Part shown: positions 26,942 to 42,480 of the stretch, in pieces | Layout: each line of letters begins with the position of its first letter | Numbering within the stretch: position 1 is the stretch's first letter | DNA from: Rhizophagus irregularis | Taxonomy: Eukaryota > Glomeromycota > Glomeromycetes > Glomerales > Glomeraceae | Assembly: GCF_026210795.1 (NCBI RefSeq) | Contig: NC_089451.1 | Location: 1,038,001 to 1,102,000 of the forward strand | DNA length: 64,000 bases | Direction: 5' to 3' | Made by a program: the position numbers and the translations under genes | The notes under the pieces: generated by a model | What the model was told of the DNA's origin: nothing | Database searches by the model: none | Seen by the model: only the letters and a program-made list of their open reading frames with translations

Positions 26942-28642
26942 ATCAGCTTTATGTTTAAACAGAGTAAAAGGATTTTTATTTTTTTTAAAAAAAAAAGGGG
27001 CGCAACCTTATATTACGTATTACAGTTGCACGGCAGCGATCGACAAATCTTAATTTAGGTCAAACAAAGACGTTAAAAAATCAGCTGATGATCACAAAGT
27101 CACGAATAAATCTCGCTAAGAAATTCTTTTTTATAGGTTATGACGGAAATTTAGGAATACAGAAATTAAATAAAATATCCTATAATACAAATTTCACAAA
27201 AATTCTTTATGGATCATTTCTAGTATCAAAATTACTATTTGATTATCTTTTGTTATTACAATTAGTATATTGTACAAATTACTGTACATACAACTGATAG
27301 CAATTGGATAAAATATTTTATAAAAAATTTTTTGATATGATAGTAATTTTAATTATGTTATTAATTATGTTTATTCATAATGCAAGCTTTTCTAACAATA
27401 ATATTCTCTATGATTGTTATACCTTTCTCAAACTAAGATTCAATAAATAAATACAATATGTAACTAAAAAAAAATTTTGTTATTATTAAGTAAAGGGAAT
27501 TTATGAATGAACTCATTTATAATATAACAATCGTTAAATTAATTATGTTTAACGAAGGGAAAATAACAAAATTTTGAGTGCTGATAAATAAAAATTATCA
27601 TACTTAACTGAATTAAAGTTTCCGTTCATTTTAACATCTATTCTTTCTAATTTTATTGATATTTTATTGTTTTGTTATTTCCTTAAATGCTTTCAAAATA
27701 ATATACTAGTATTTAAGCTCTTATGGTAAATCTTTTATTATTAATGATACAAATACAAATTCAAAATATTGTATCTTAATAACGTCATAAGTCTCAAAAA
27801 TACTATAATCATCTCTTTAATTCAGTTAGTAGGTTGCTCTTTAGAAAATTATATTATTGATATACTACAACTATCTATGGACAATGATTATAAAAGGATA
27901 TCGCTATATTAATAAGAAAAGAAACTATCTCTAAAATATTAAAAAAAAAATTTATAAAATTAATAATGATATTAATTACTATATTTTATTAATTTTATTA
28001 CCAAACGTAATATAGCATGATTTACATAATTACGAAATTAGAATAGACTATTTTAGTTTGCTAACTATAAAATGAATATTCATCCATATTAGATACTTGG
28101 CACGTGAATAATACATCTTAGATATAAGAATTTGTAGTCATCAATGGGTTGTAATCTATGTAATTTTACACAAGTCCAAGTAAATTTTTAAAAGAAATTT
28201 ACAAAAACCTACACAAGGTTACATATATTTACACAAATTTACATAAGTTTACACCTCCGTCGCACACTTATTTTTTTTCAAAGGTAGTAAAACATAAATT
28301 AAACTGAAGAAACTCTACCACTTTCAGCAACATACTTTGACAATTTGACATAATTTTATAACATACTACATATATAATAGTTATATAATGCATTCTATTT
28401 GATTTCAGTTTAAATTTATAAAAACTTTATTTAGTATAAGATTTTAATCATAATAAATATTCCAATAAAATATATATATTGTAGTAGTAGTAATAAAAAA
28501 TACAAATAATGAAATTTATATTATGAATATTTGTAAATTTTCTTCCTTTCCGTTTTCTTTAGTTGTTTTCATCTATAGGAACGAATTATTAAAGTAAATT
28601 GTTAATATTGTTGGTAAAATTAATCATGTACTAGAAAGCAAG
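26942..28642. other. Intergenic unit of the tandem array
   Basis: It begins with the conserved T-run/A-run tract (26972..26997), TACGTATTACAGTTGCACGG block and CAGCTG (27082..27087) upstream of the kinase starting at 26941. The rest matches 23657..25327 closely. The TTTACA-type repeats are at about 28155..28260. No gene is seen; the ORF at 27088..27297 is AT-driven. Confidence 0.55.
26972..27090 (-). promoter_or_regulatory. Conserved upstream block of the intact kinase
   Basis: About 30-55 bases upstream of the ATG lies a run of T followed by a run of A. After it come TACGTATTACAGTTGCACGG, CGATCGACAAATCTTA and TCAGCTGATGATCACAAAG. The same order and spacing occurs upstream of the kinase starting at 30772, and parts occur upstream of 446 and 2208. 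Shared descent through duplication explains some of this. That the block survives in the more diverged copies suggests a promoter or 5'-UTR function, which is inference. Confidence 0.45.
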
Positions 28643-30772
28643 TTAATGTAAATGAGTACCTAGGTTGAGTTTAGTGAAATCTATTGCTTCTATAGATTCT
28701 AGAAAATAAAAAATAATTGTAAAATATTTTTTGTATTAAAAATAAGTCAATATATTAATTACCTGAATATTCTCCAACATCAACTTTGTTATCAATAGCA
28801 TTTTTTGGTTCTGGAAGATTTTTAAAGTTTAAAAGCCTACTCGTGTAAACTGCTTGAGGATTTGTAGTATATGAAAGAGTAGTACCATTATATGGTAATG
28901 AAGTAGAAGTAAACTTCTCATTAATTTTATCTGCTTCTTCAGCTTGCTTTTTGATTATTTCACCTTTATATTTTGCAAAACCATGATCATATAAATTATC
29001 TACTAACTTATATAACTCTTGTGCTTTAGGTCGTTTTGAAGGATCTGCATCCCAACATTGTTTAATTATGTCCAAAATTAGCTGAGGTATTTTATAATTA
29101 GATTTTGGTCTAACCCCTTGACAAATGCTAATAGCTAAGAATTTATCATGAGCAATATCATGATAAGGAGGAAGCCCTGTACAGACTTCATATGCAATAA
29201 TTCCAAATGCATAAATATCACTTTCTTGAGTATATTCTCCTCCTCTTAAAACTTCAGGCGCTACATAAGGTAATACTCCATATACTTTTTTTTCACATTC
29301 ATTATTTTGAGAAGATTTTACATTTGCTGGTTGGCATAATCCTAAATCAGTAATAATAGTATAATTACCACCTTTTAACATATTACCACAATGAAAATCA
29401 TGATGAATTAATCCTTTTTCATGAATAGATTTGAGGCCAGCTGCAATTTTTACTAAATTGTCCAACTTATCTTCCCATTTCATTGAATTAAATATATTAT
29501 TTAAATATTGTCTTAAACTACCTTCCTTTGCATATTCTATTACCATCATGAAATTATTAGATTCTGGATCTTTAGTAATGCCAAAGCATCGAGTTACATA
29601 ATCTGAAACAATTGTATTATGTGATTCAATCTAAAAAAGAATCCATAATATAAATAATAGTAAGTTTAACCTTTATAATGGAACAGTAGTTGAAAATAGA
29701 GGTTGGAACCGGTCCAAAAAGTCTTAACCGGTTAATAACCGGTTAACCAAACCTTTAACCGGTTAATTAACCGGTTAAAACTCAATCCTAGTCAGAATTA
29801 AAATTCGGCCAGGATTAGCATCAAATATATTTTTAATCCCAGCCAAAATTAGGCCAGACCAAAACTCTAACAATCGAAACGAAACTCTAGCTGAAAGACG
29901 AAATTCAGGCTAAAATTGTCTGGCCGGCACTATGAATTTCAGCCCGCATATATAACACAAAAAATTCCTTACCTGGTGGCTAAACTTTTATCTGAAGTCC
30001 CGTGATTTATAATTCTGGCCGGCACTGTAAAATTGGCCAGAATTACGCATTTTAACCGGTTAATTTAACCAATTAATTTAACCAATTAATTTAACCGGAT
30101 AATTTAACCGGATAATTTAACCGGTTAAAAATTGTTTTTTAACCAGTTAACAAATGTTTTAACCAGTTAACCGTTTTAACCGGTTAATTAACCGGTTAAG
30201 CTTAACCGGTTCCAACCTCTAGTTGAAAATTATATACAGCACAAAAAGTAACCTACTTCTCTTAAAAATTCGGATGTAATATTCTGAGAATTGTGTAAAC
30301 ATTTTAGAGCAACTGGAAAATTTTTATGGCTTACCCAAGTTTTTATTCTCTTCCATTGATTATTTTCAGAATCCCAATTTTCTATACATCCATCTTTCCA
30401 AATTGCTTTATAAATAGTTCCAAATCCTCCTTTGGCCAAATATTCAACATTTTCAAATCTATCATATTCAATCCACTCTAATATTTCCCTAAATTCTGTA
30501 GCTTTAAGTTGTGTTTTTTGAATAAACTTATCAACTTCATTATTACCACTAGTCCAATTTTTGAAATTTTGTTGAAATTTACATTGACACCAATTAGAAG
30601 TAATTTTGGGCTGCTTACAATCTTTGCATAAACCATTATCCTTATAACGTTCTTTTAATTCTTCATTTAATATTAGCTTATCAATTAAAAATCTTTGTTC
30701 ATCTGTTAATTCATTGTAATTAAAATCTTTTATTTGTTCAATTACATCATCACTGAGCTTAAATTCTTCCAT
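28643..30772 (-). CDS. Protein kinase-like protein, three exons, hAT element in intron 1
   Basis: Exons 30257..30772, 28763..29630 and 28643..28698 give 479 residues. It is the closest relative of the kinase at 25328..26941, with the same N-terminal Cys cluster, AKGGFGTIY loop, VALKCL lysine, HHDFHCGN, TDLGLC and APEV motifs and the same last exon. It differs mainly around the VKIAAGL helix and in the linker YDHGFAKYKGEIIKKQAEE. Intron 1 is 626 nt instead of about 90, because a hAT-like element sits inside it. The splice sites are unchanged, so the gene could still work if splicing tolerates the insert. Confidence 0.86.
29697..30221. mobile_element. hAT-like non-autonomous element with AACCGGTT arrays, 525 bp
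   Basis: Perfect 17-bp ends (TAGAGGTTGGAACCGGT and its complement) are flanked by an exact 8-bp duplication GTTGAAAA (29689..29696 and 30222..30229). The paralogous introns contain GTTGAAAA once. Both subterminal regions are packed with TTAACCGGTTAA palindromes and near copies, as hAT elements often carry repeated transposase-binding sites there. The central part has no ORF. Confidence 0.92.
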
Positions 30773-33700
30773 GTCAGCTTTATTTTTAAACAGAGTAAAA
30801 GGATTTTTTTTTTTTAAAAAAAAAAAAGGGGCAACCTTATATTACGTATTACAGTTGCACGGCAGCGATCGACAAATCTTATTTTAATTTAGGGCGTTAA
30901 AAAATCAGCTGATGATCACAAAGTCACGAATAAATCTCAGTAAGAAATTATTTTTTTTTTTTGTAGATTCTTTGACAGAAATTTATTTAGGAATACAAAA
31001 TTAAAATACTCTATAATACGAATTTCACAAAAAAATCTTTATGGATCATCTAATACTAAAATTACTATTTGATTATCTTTTGTTATTACAATTAGTATAT
31101 TGTACAAATTACTGTACATAGACTTGAAACAACTGATAGCAATTGGATAAAATATTTTATAAAAAAATTTTTTTGATATGATAGTAATTTTAATTATGAT
31201 TTTAATTATGTTTATTCATAATGCAAGATTTACTAATAATAATATTCTCTATGATTGATTTAATACTAGTATATCTTTCTCAAACTAAGATTCAATAAAT
31301 AAATATAATATATAAAAAACTTTGTTATTATTAAGTAAAGGGAATTTAATGAATGAACTCATTTATAATATAATAATCGTTAAATTAATTATGTTTAACG
31401 AAAGGAAAAAGAAAAATTTTGACTGATGATAAATAAAAATAATCATATTTAATAGAATTAAGTTTCCGTTCATTTTAAAATCATTCTTTCTAATAACATG
31501 ATTGATATTTTATTGTTTTGTTTATTTATTTAAATGCTTTCAAAATAATATACTAGTATTTAAATTCTTATGGTAAATCTTTTATTAATGATACAAATAC
31601 GTATTCAAAATATTGTATCTTAATAACGTCATAAATCTCAAAAAATACTATAATCATCTTTTTAATTCAGTTAGTAGGTTGCTCTTTAGAATAATTATTA
31701 TATTATTGATGTACTACAATTATCTATGGACAATGATTATAAAAAGATATCGCTATATTAAAGAAGCTATCTCTAAAATATTAAAAAAAAATTATAAAAT
31801 TAATAACGATATAAATTACATTTTATTAATTTTATTACCAAACGTAATATATCATAATTTACATAATTACGAAATTAGAATATACTATTTTAGTTAGCTA
31901 ATTATAAAATGATTTATCATTCATACTACATACTTGGCGCGTGAATAATAATACAAAGAAAAAAAGAACATTCCCTAAGCAAAAGGCATAAAGGCACGTG
32001 GATAAATAAATATGCTTATTTTTTCCAAAGGTATTATTAAAATCATAAATTAGATTGAAGAAACTCTATCACTTACGGCATACTTTGACAATTTGACATA
32101 CAGAAAAAGGTGATGACAAAGTGACAATCGAATCATACTAATCATAAACAACAACGCGTTCAATTCAAGAATTCTAAAGAGGAATAGTACACAAAGGGAA
32201 TATTAGAAGGGTTAATAAATTAACATTAACAATATTTAATTCTGCATAGGATAACCAATGAAACGAAGTGAAAGGAAAATATAAAGTACTTAACAAAATA
32301 GGATTGTGCTGTATTATACTAGTGTGCACGTGTGAATTTAACAAAGGGTAGTTTAGATGAAAACATAAAACACGTTATATATTAAACAAGAATAATTATG
32401 ATTGATTGCTACTATTACTAACCTCTAATGACATCAAAACCGATAACATAATATTACAGTATTTCCAGCTGCCTCAGTTGCTATTTAACCTAATAAATAA
32501 ATTTTAGGTTACAAATGGTTACAAATAAAAATTAATAAAACTATAAATTCAAATTTATTTACCAAATAATTTAAATTTCATTTTATTTTCTTACCAATAT
32601 GCCATATGAGTAAATTTCCGGTATCGTACATTACATTATTGTCAATTTTTTTCATGTTTGGTAATTCTTCATTTCCTCTTTTTCATTTGTTAATTTATTT
32701 ATTGTGATGAGAAGAGGATATAAAAAAATAATAATAAAAAGATAAAAATGATAATTTTTTTTTCTATAAATAATTTTAATTATTGTACAGTACGTTGTGC
32801 GAAAACCCCCACAAAAATTAGCCTAACAATACGCCGATCATTTTAGATTGTTATTAAACAGGTTCTTAAAACCCACGCCCAAGAGTATGATTAGAAGTTA
32901 GTCAACGTTACATGAGTAGATCCGATCGAAAAAGAATTAATTAAGCATAAGTTTAAACCCACTCGTGTTGAAATTCATCATTAAAATTTATTGTAATACA
33001 ATTGTATTCATAAGATAAGGTTATGCATATACAGTATGTCAAAAAAAAATGGAATATTTTTTTTTTTATCCCAATCATTTAGTGATAAAAAAAGTATGAG
33101 ATAGAAATAAACAACATTGATTACGTTAATTAATTGTGATAATAGAAAAAAGCAATAATACTGTATATATATATATATATATTATTGTTTGTTTATGTTA
33201 AAAAGGAATTTAGTTAATTTTTAATTAAAGACCAAACCAATTTTGATAACAATTTCGAATTAAAAATAATGAAATATCCTAATTTTTTTCCATGCATGTA
33301 AATAATTTATTTTTTTTTAAAAAAAAAAATTTGACAATAAATAATAACCAACTTGTGTAACTTGTGTATAACAAATTTTTATTAATAACATAACTCATAC
33401 ATAATGAACGTACAGTATGTATAACAAATAAATTAATTTTTTAATTATTTTATGAATTGTAACATTTTCTTAAAATATATAAAATATATAAAATATATAA
33501 ACTTAAAAAAAAATATTTTGACATGATTAATAATCGCATTTTATGAAATTTTATGAAATTCTTGAAAAAAATTAAATTTTAAAATATTTTCCGAATTAGA
33601 ATAAGTAAAATATATTATATATAAACTCTATTAAAAAAATTATTGTACATTTGTCCATAAATTTTGATGATCGTTATGATAACTCCGGCGGCCGATCATT

Positions 33701-36700
33701 AAAGGTGACGTATTACGTATTACATAACAAAAATTATGCGTATATCAAAATTATGAAACAATAATAAAATTTTATTGATAAAATCATTATATAATATTAA
33801 TAATATTAATACTTTTTTCATACATATGATCATTTAAAATATTTAAAATATCGCTCAATTCAAGCCCCCACCCTTGTTGGATAACTGTATCGAATAATTT
33901 ATAAAAACTATAAATACCGTAAGAAAATTAATAGAAAATATAGAAAATATAGAAAATTGAATTTCGTGATTTGCACGGTTGATAATATTTATAAATAAAT
34001 ATTAATATTAGTAAAAATTCGGAATTTCACAAATGTGAATTATTAATAGTTTTAATAATATTTTTTTTTAAAAAAAAAAAATTAAAAAGTTCCAAACACG
34101 TGACCAAAATGATCGACATGCTCATATACTTTGTGTAACAAATATACAAACTAGGATGATAAAAAAAAATGTATAAAACCGCGTTATTTTCATTATGAAT
34201 CACATTAAAACAAGGGAAAAAAAAGTAATCAACGTCATATAATCAATGAACTTATTTTTATGATATAAAAAAAACACTAATCCATAAATATCATGAACCT
34301 AAAAATAAAGTTATAAATTTAAATTCATTGAACATAAAGAATATATTTATAGACCTATTTTAAATCGACTCCTTTATTAACCAAAAATATTAAAACGTTT
34401 TCGCTTTTTGCCAAATTACCAAATCTATTATAATCCTTTTATTTTTCTTTTTTGTCTTAATATCACGTCCATTTTTAATTCAAAAAAGAACCCTTTTAAC
34501 TATTGTAGTTTGAACCCTACCCTAAATCGCGTTCCCTAAAAAAAAACCTTTATAAATATAAAAGGCATATCATACGTGCATATGGGTTACTCAAAATTTT
34601 CTGTGTACGCGTTTTCTCACATTGAATATTCGAGATTCCCTATAAAATTTCCAAAAATTCCAAAAATTCCCATGTGTTCATTATTATTATAATCTTAGAA
34701 TTTAATTTCTAGTTATAGAACCGGTTTATAAAAAAACCATTATTACATTGTAAAGATTTTCAACAAATCAAGTAAAAGAAGACAGAAACGAGAAGAATAC
34801 GAATACTTTCAAAGCTAGACAAATATATTTAATTGTTTTATTATCTTAAAAATTCTCGTACTATCTTAAAATTAATTTCACAAAATTTTTGTAACATATA
34901 ACAAGAAATAATAAAGTAAAATTCTTATTATAATGTTCATTTAAAAAAAAAAGGAGGTTTTTTTTTCATATTTTAAGTTTTAAGAATTATAAAATGTTAC
35001 AGTATGTCAATTATGTCGAATATGCCAGTATGTCATAACTTCATAATCATGATTATTAAACACGGTTTCAACATATTTATCGTCTAATCTAACTTAGGAA
35101 ATCGCGATTTTCATTGTCCGTGTGTGTTCGTTTAAAACACAAAGAAATTTTGATTTACCATTGTTCATATTGACAACATTCATGTGTTATATGTGTCAGA
35201 ATAATTATAAATCTTTTTTAAAATAATATGACAAATTTTAGTTTACAATTATTTTTTTTTTTATAGATTATAAAGTAAAATGTACAACGTTGATTGAAAC
35301 ATATGATAGGTACGGTTAATCTTGCGCGAGATGAAATAATGATAACATTGATATATTATTATTATTATTATTTAGTGCATTGTGCATCATGGGATTTTTT
35401 TTTTTAAAAAAAAAAGATTTATAAGATTATGATAGCATATCATATGGTTTGGTTCCCTTGAAATTATGATGAGAAAAAAAAAAACGATAATCTTTTTTAA
35501 AAAAGATCGCGAGAGATAAAATCTATTTATTTATTTTATTTATTTATTTATTATTTATTTTATATTATTTTTAAAGAATTAGGCGAATATATATAAGTAC
35601 TTTAAACTTGAAGCGCGAGAATAAAAAAAAAAAAAATTTTTTTTTCAATAAGATCTATTTTAGACTCGTTACACTTTGAAAGAGAAAAAAATTCAAACTG
35701 CGGTTTGATTCGGGATCGACATTCGAAACTAAACCTAATTAGTTATTAGTACTGCGTAAATTAAAAATTTCAATAAATCTCTATTCGTAACTCCGATAAC
35801 TTATTATTTATGAAAATTTCGATGAAAATGTTTTTAAACTAGGATCAAAAGTTATTTTCAACCTTGTTATAAAATTCTATAAATACAAAAAAAGTATATC
35901 ATAATACACTTTTTTTTTAAAAAAGATGAAACAATTTTAATACATTGAATAAAAGAAAAAGGATTTACATCCGACATTGAATAAGGAAGAAACGGGCAAC
36001 ATATTTTACCTAACTATTTATTGCTTTAAGAATGAAAACTTTTTAATAATTACTATGGAAATTAAATTTTCCGGATAAAGGGAATACAGGAACATCGTGG
36101 GAAATGACAACATATCGTATTTCTAAAGTTAGAAGGATCCGACTTTACTCCAAAGAATTTATTTATTTATATATATATAAAATATATAAAAAATATCACG
36201 TTTTAAAATATTACTCCTTATTATAGTATTAAAAAAAGTTATATAAACAAAATTCAGTGTCAAAAAGTTTCGATTACCTTATCTGTATTTGTTTATATCA
36301 CAAATCAATTCAGCCCAAATGCTAATAATGAACCAAATTGTGATAAGTGAAATTTTTTTTAATAATTAGAAAAAGTGGGATCTGCAAAATACTTTAAACG
36401 ACGTATATTGAAAGGTAATGAGGCTTTAAATTAAAATTCGAGTGATAAAAAATTCTAAATTTTTTCTTGAAACAAAAAAATAATAATAATAATAATAATA
36501 AATAAATAAATAAATAAAATAAAATAAAATAAAATAGAATAAATAAAATATTAAAAATAAAAAATTTTATATTTCATTCTCATTGTTTTTGAATTACAAC
36601 GAAAAAAGTAAAAATTTAAAAGACCGAAATAATCGTAGAAAAATAGGAAAAAGATCAAAAAGAATTGAACTCTTATTATTAGAATGAAATTTTCATGGAA

Positions 36701-39198
36701 AAAATGGAAATTTTTTTTTTTTTTTTTTTTTTGAAACATTAATTTTTTAACAATTAAGCAAGAAAGAGAAATTTCTTGAATTCCGACTTTACGAATTTTT
36801 TCTATGTTTACATTCATTCATTTAATCCATTTTTTTTTTGTTTATCTTATAAGGTAATTGAATAAAGCAATTATGGAATATCATGATTCTTTCAAATATT
36901 ATATATAAACATTATGTTATCTATTTTTATTAAGGATTACATAACTTAAAATTTGACCTACAATGGATTTATTAAATTGATTTCAATACAGGAATTACAG
37001 CATCAAAATCTTGCTTTTTCCAAAATTAATCAATGATTGACTTTCGATCAATTTGCCAAAATTCTAATTTTTGAAAAAAAAAAAAAGAATCTGGTGATCA
37101 TTCACTGTATCTTACAACGTTTCATAGTAGACATATGCATTTTGTTTTAAACATGTTATCCTCTGTACAAATTTATAAAATTAATTCCCATATATTGATT
37201 CATTGTTATTATAACTTTCATCTGTTAGTTACATTAATAGGCATAAAAATCTTCTATAATAAACAAAGTTTCTTAAAATCCAGTTTTTATTATTTTTTTT
37301 TTATGACGCTTTTTTTTTTTGATGTGATGTAGATCATTTAAACATTGCATCTTTAATAAATATTCTAAAATCATTTTAATCACATTTTTGATATTTATGA
37401 AAATTTAAAATATATATTATAAATAAAATAATGACAACCCTTGAAATAAGTATTAGTATAAATTTATAAATTCTTTACCCCTTGTTAGAACATTTGATTA
37501 TTTTTGTTTATAAACAAATCCACAAATTCGTAAAAAACAATAATAACTTAATCGAGCGGACAGACATCACCTACACCCGTACCTTGTGAAACTTCTTAAC
37601 CAATCACTTTTAAAAATTACGAAATCAATGTTTGTAGAACAAGAAAAGAATAATAACAATAGCTAATGTTTCGATGTAACACACATATATATTTGTCGGA
37701 TAGTTTCATATTTCAATAATAATACTATATTCTAACCATATTAAAATACGTTTCCGTATTTAATGTATTTAATAGAATGTTCTTTTACATATTTGATAAT
37801 GAAATTTTTTTAAAAAAATTAAAATAACAATTATAACGTTCGCTTTTGGATCTATTCACGAAAGCCTTCAATAACGCTATTAAAGTTTTTTTTTTAAAAA
37901 AAAAACATCAGCTGATTTTTATTTTTACGTTATGTAAAATGACAGAAATTTCAACATTTTCAACATCGTTTGTATATTTCTTAATATTTTTCATACAAAC
38001 ATCGGAAATTTTTGCATATATGTGCCGGATTGTTATTTTTTTCATATGATTGAAAAAAATTTTTGATGTTTACTTGGAAAAAAACGGGGGTATCAGATAT
38101 AGATCACTTTATATAATAGATCGAAGAATAGTAAAAAAAAAAAGATCTCTTTTTTTTTTACTGACAATTTTTTAGTAATGATCTAAATGTTTATTTACAA
38201 GTTTATAATTATTTTTGGTCTTATAGAAATGTAATTCTTGATTTTATTTAAAGGAAAAAAAAAAGTATTATTAAACATTAAAAAAGGAGGAATCGTTACA
38301 CTTTTGAAAGCATTAATGACATTATATATATATATATATAATAATTTTTTTTTTCATAATTTCCAAATTTAACTAGTTCATTTACTTTTTACCGCTATGA
38401 ATCAAAAAAGTATAAATTTTACAAAAAATAAAGTTTAACTTTGAAAGCATGCATAATTTAAAAAAAAAAAATTTTTTTAACAATGTCGTTAATTTAAGGT
38501 GCTACTGATCTTTTGATTCTTATTATAAGTTGAAACTTTCTTTTAATAAATTAATTGTGTAATGACACTCTTTTTTTAATATATATTCATTATTTTGTTA
38601 CAATTCATGTAACTGTTTTTAAATTTAAAATAGTTTTGAGCAATTTTATAATAATTTTATTTTTATTTGTTATTATAAAAAGTTTATTTATTTTTGTGTA
38701 AAGGATCTTAATAATAATGTGATATAATTAAATAATAAAAGGGGTTTTGTTATACCACTTTATTACCCTCAAAAATAAAAAAAAACAAATCTGTACCATT
38801 AAAATCCCGCAGTCATCAATTTTTTTTTTTTTTTATAAATAAAGCGTTTTGATTCTATCCTCCTCCTTATCAAACAAAGAAAAATTTTTTTTTCTTTTTT
38901 TATTTCTTTTTTAATAATATTTTTATATCTATTTCTTAACCAGAAATTTATTTTTATTTATTAAAAAGAACAAAGGAATTTACTTGTATTCGTGCCACAT
39001 AAAAAAAATTTATCTATTTTTATTCTTTATTGTTAAGAACTTTGAAAAACGCACAGACTTACGATTATCTGCACGCACGTGTTTTTGTACATTATAAAAA
39101 ACGCCAACTTTATTTATACAAAAGCCTTTTCTTACGATATATCTATTATTATTATATCTATTATTTTTCTTTAAACTTCATTTTTTTTCCCTTAAACA
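30773..39198. other. Gene-poor, extremely AT-rich region
   Basis: The first 2.3 kb continue the duplicated kinase upstream DNA: T/A tract at about 30803..30829, CAGCTG at 30905..30910, and matches to 23700..24800, 27060..28060 and 2470..3500. From about 33000 to 39000 I see only AT-rich sequence with many T-run/A-run junctions, AT microsatellites (for example 33167..33182 and 38321..38340) and TAA/AAT runs (36478..36540). ORFs at 31613, 36551, 37135 and 37846 are low-complexity Phe/Ile/Tyr/Lys translations. No RNA gene was recognised. Confidence 0.5.
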
Positions 39199-40553
<1,355 letters not shown>

Positions 40554-40659
40554 AAAAGGAATTTCAGGAGTTTAGTAATTAACGAGGTTAAATAAGGGTT
40601 GGATTAATTATTTGTATTATTTAATTGTAAAATAGGATATAACTTACTTTGATTATTGA

Positions 40660-40922
40660 GTTGTGGGTTAACGGATTATTTGATTATGAGTTGACAGACT
40701 TTGAGTTGATGGGTTATTTTGATTTTTAGTTGAGTTTGCGGATTATTTTGGACTTTTGAGTTGGCGGATTATTTATTTGTTGACGATTTTGAGTTGGCGG
40801 ATTATTTATTTGCTGACGATTTTGAGTTGGCGGATTATTTATTTGTTGACGATTTTGAGTTGGCGGATTATTTATTTGCTGACGATTTTGAGTTGGCGGA
40901 TTATTCTGATTTTGAGTTGCCC
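40660..40922. repeat. 33-bp minisatellite behind the zinc-finger gene
   Basis: About five units starting GAGTTGGCGGATTAT lie at 40758, 40791, 40824, 40857 and 40890. Units alternate between TGTTGACG and TGCTGACG, which makes a 66-bp higher-order period. More diverged half-units extend left to about 40660. One frame reads through as an acidic 11-residue repeat (ELADYLFVDDF), but it lacks a clear ATG start and may be only a by-product. Confidence 0.85.
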
Positions 40923-42374
40923 GTAAACCGTAAAAATATGTATTTATATTTCATGGTGGGACTGTAAATTAATTAACTTTAGGTTACTCATGTATAATAA
41001 TTATTGGATTTCTTCTATTTGGTTTTTTTAAAAAAAAGGAAGGAACTTTTGAGTGTGAAATCAAAAAAAAAAAATGGTGCATTCTTGACATTTAATTTAT
41101 TTCATTCTTGTTACCTTAATATTTTCATCTCTCAACATTTTTAGCTATTTTTTTAAAAAAAGCAATCAGAATTTGTAAAATAGTTTCAAAAAAACAAAAA
41201 AAAAAAGTATTAAATTTTCTCTTAATTTTTATTGTTTATCTTTTTTCGTTTTTTTTCTTTTTTTTTCTTCTTTTCAAGTGTATAATTATTATTATCACCA
41301 ATTATTATTTATTATTTATTATTATTATCATTATTATTATTATTATTATTTATTATTTTTTTCTTATTTTTTCCTTTTTTTGTGCAACATATTTAAAATA
41401 TTCAATGTTTTTCAATGAATTCTTTCTTGGTCATCTTTTTGAAAATGATTTACAAGTTCATTTTCGTTCTCATTTTATTATTAATAAAAACTTTTATGTA
41501 AATAACAAAAAAAAATTTGAAACTTGAAACAATTTACTTTTTTTTTAATTAATATAAAAAAAAATTAATAATGTAAAAAAATTGTGTAAAAAAAAAATTT
41601 TGTTTCAGCCTTTTTTATTTTTTTAATCCATAAAGTTCAAAAAAGTTTTATTCAAACTTGTATCGAATTTTTTTTTTTTTAAACAATTAAATCTTACGTA
41701 ACTTTAATTTATGGAAAGATCATCATTACACATTATAAACGATTATTATTTATGTGTTGGTTTCAAAGGTAACTAAGGTTAAAAACCCTGGGAAAGGAGG
41801 ATTTTTTTTTCTTTATGAAAAAAGAAATTCCTAAAGTTAGGGGGTTTCATCGGCGTGTTTGAAGTAAAAAAGTCTTTGTTTTTTTTTTTAAACGAATTTG
41901 TTTTAAGCAAATTTTTTTAATTTATTGGAATGAATGAAATATTTGAATGAGATATTAAAAAAAAAAAAATTCGTCATTCGTTAAAAAAAAAAATTTTGAA
42001 AAAAGAAAAAAAATTCCGATAAAAGAAAAAAAATTTTTTTTTTTTATAAGCCTTTTTTCTATTTTTCATTCGTATTATTATGTATCGGGGTTTACGTTTA
42101 ACGTCTAATTTGACGGGTTACACCAAATGTAAACAACTGTAACATAGCGCCAATCATTATTATACCCATTACCATAAATAGTTCTTTATTCCCGCAGCAA
42201 TACAACAACAATAGCATTATAGTATAATAATATAATAAATTTAATATTGCATGAACTTATAAAATTTTTTCAAATCATGAAAATGATGATTACAAATTTT
42301 ACATTAACAAGACTTTTTTTTTAAAAAAAAATTTTTTTTTTCTTTAAACATCATCCATAAATCCATAAATATTT

Positions 42375-42480
42375 TTCGCATAATTATTTTCGCATAATTA
42401 TTTTCTTTTTTTTTCTTCGCATAAGTTTCTTCTCTTTCTTCGCATAAATATCTTCTTTTCTTCGCATAATCATCTTCTTT
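42375..42480. repeat. TTCGCATAA microrepeat
   Basis: CGCATAA recurs about five times, separated by T- and C-rich stretches (TTTTCTTC). The Lys/Arg/Glu-rich minus-strand ORFs here come from this repeat. Confidence 0.6.
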
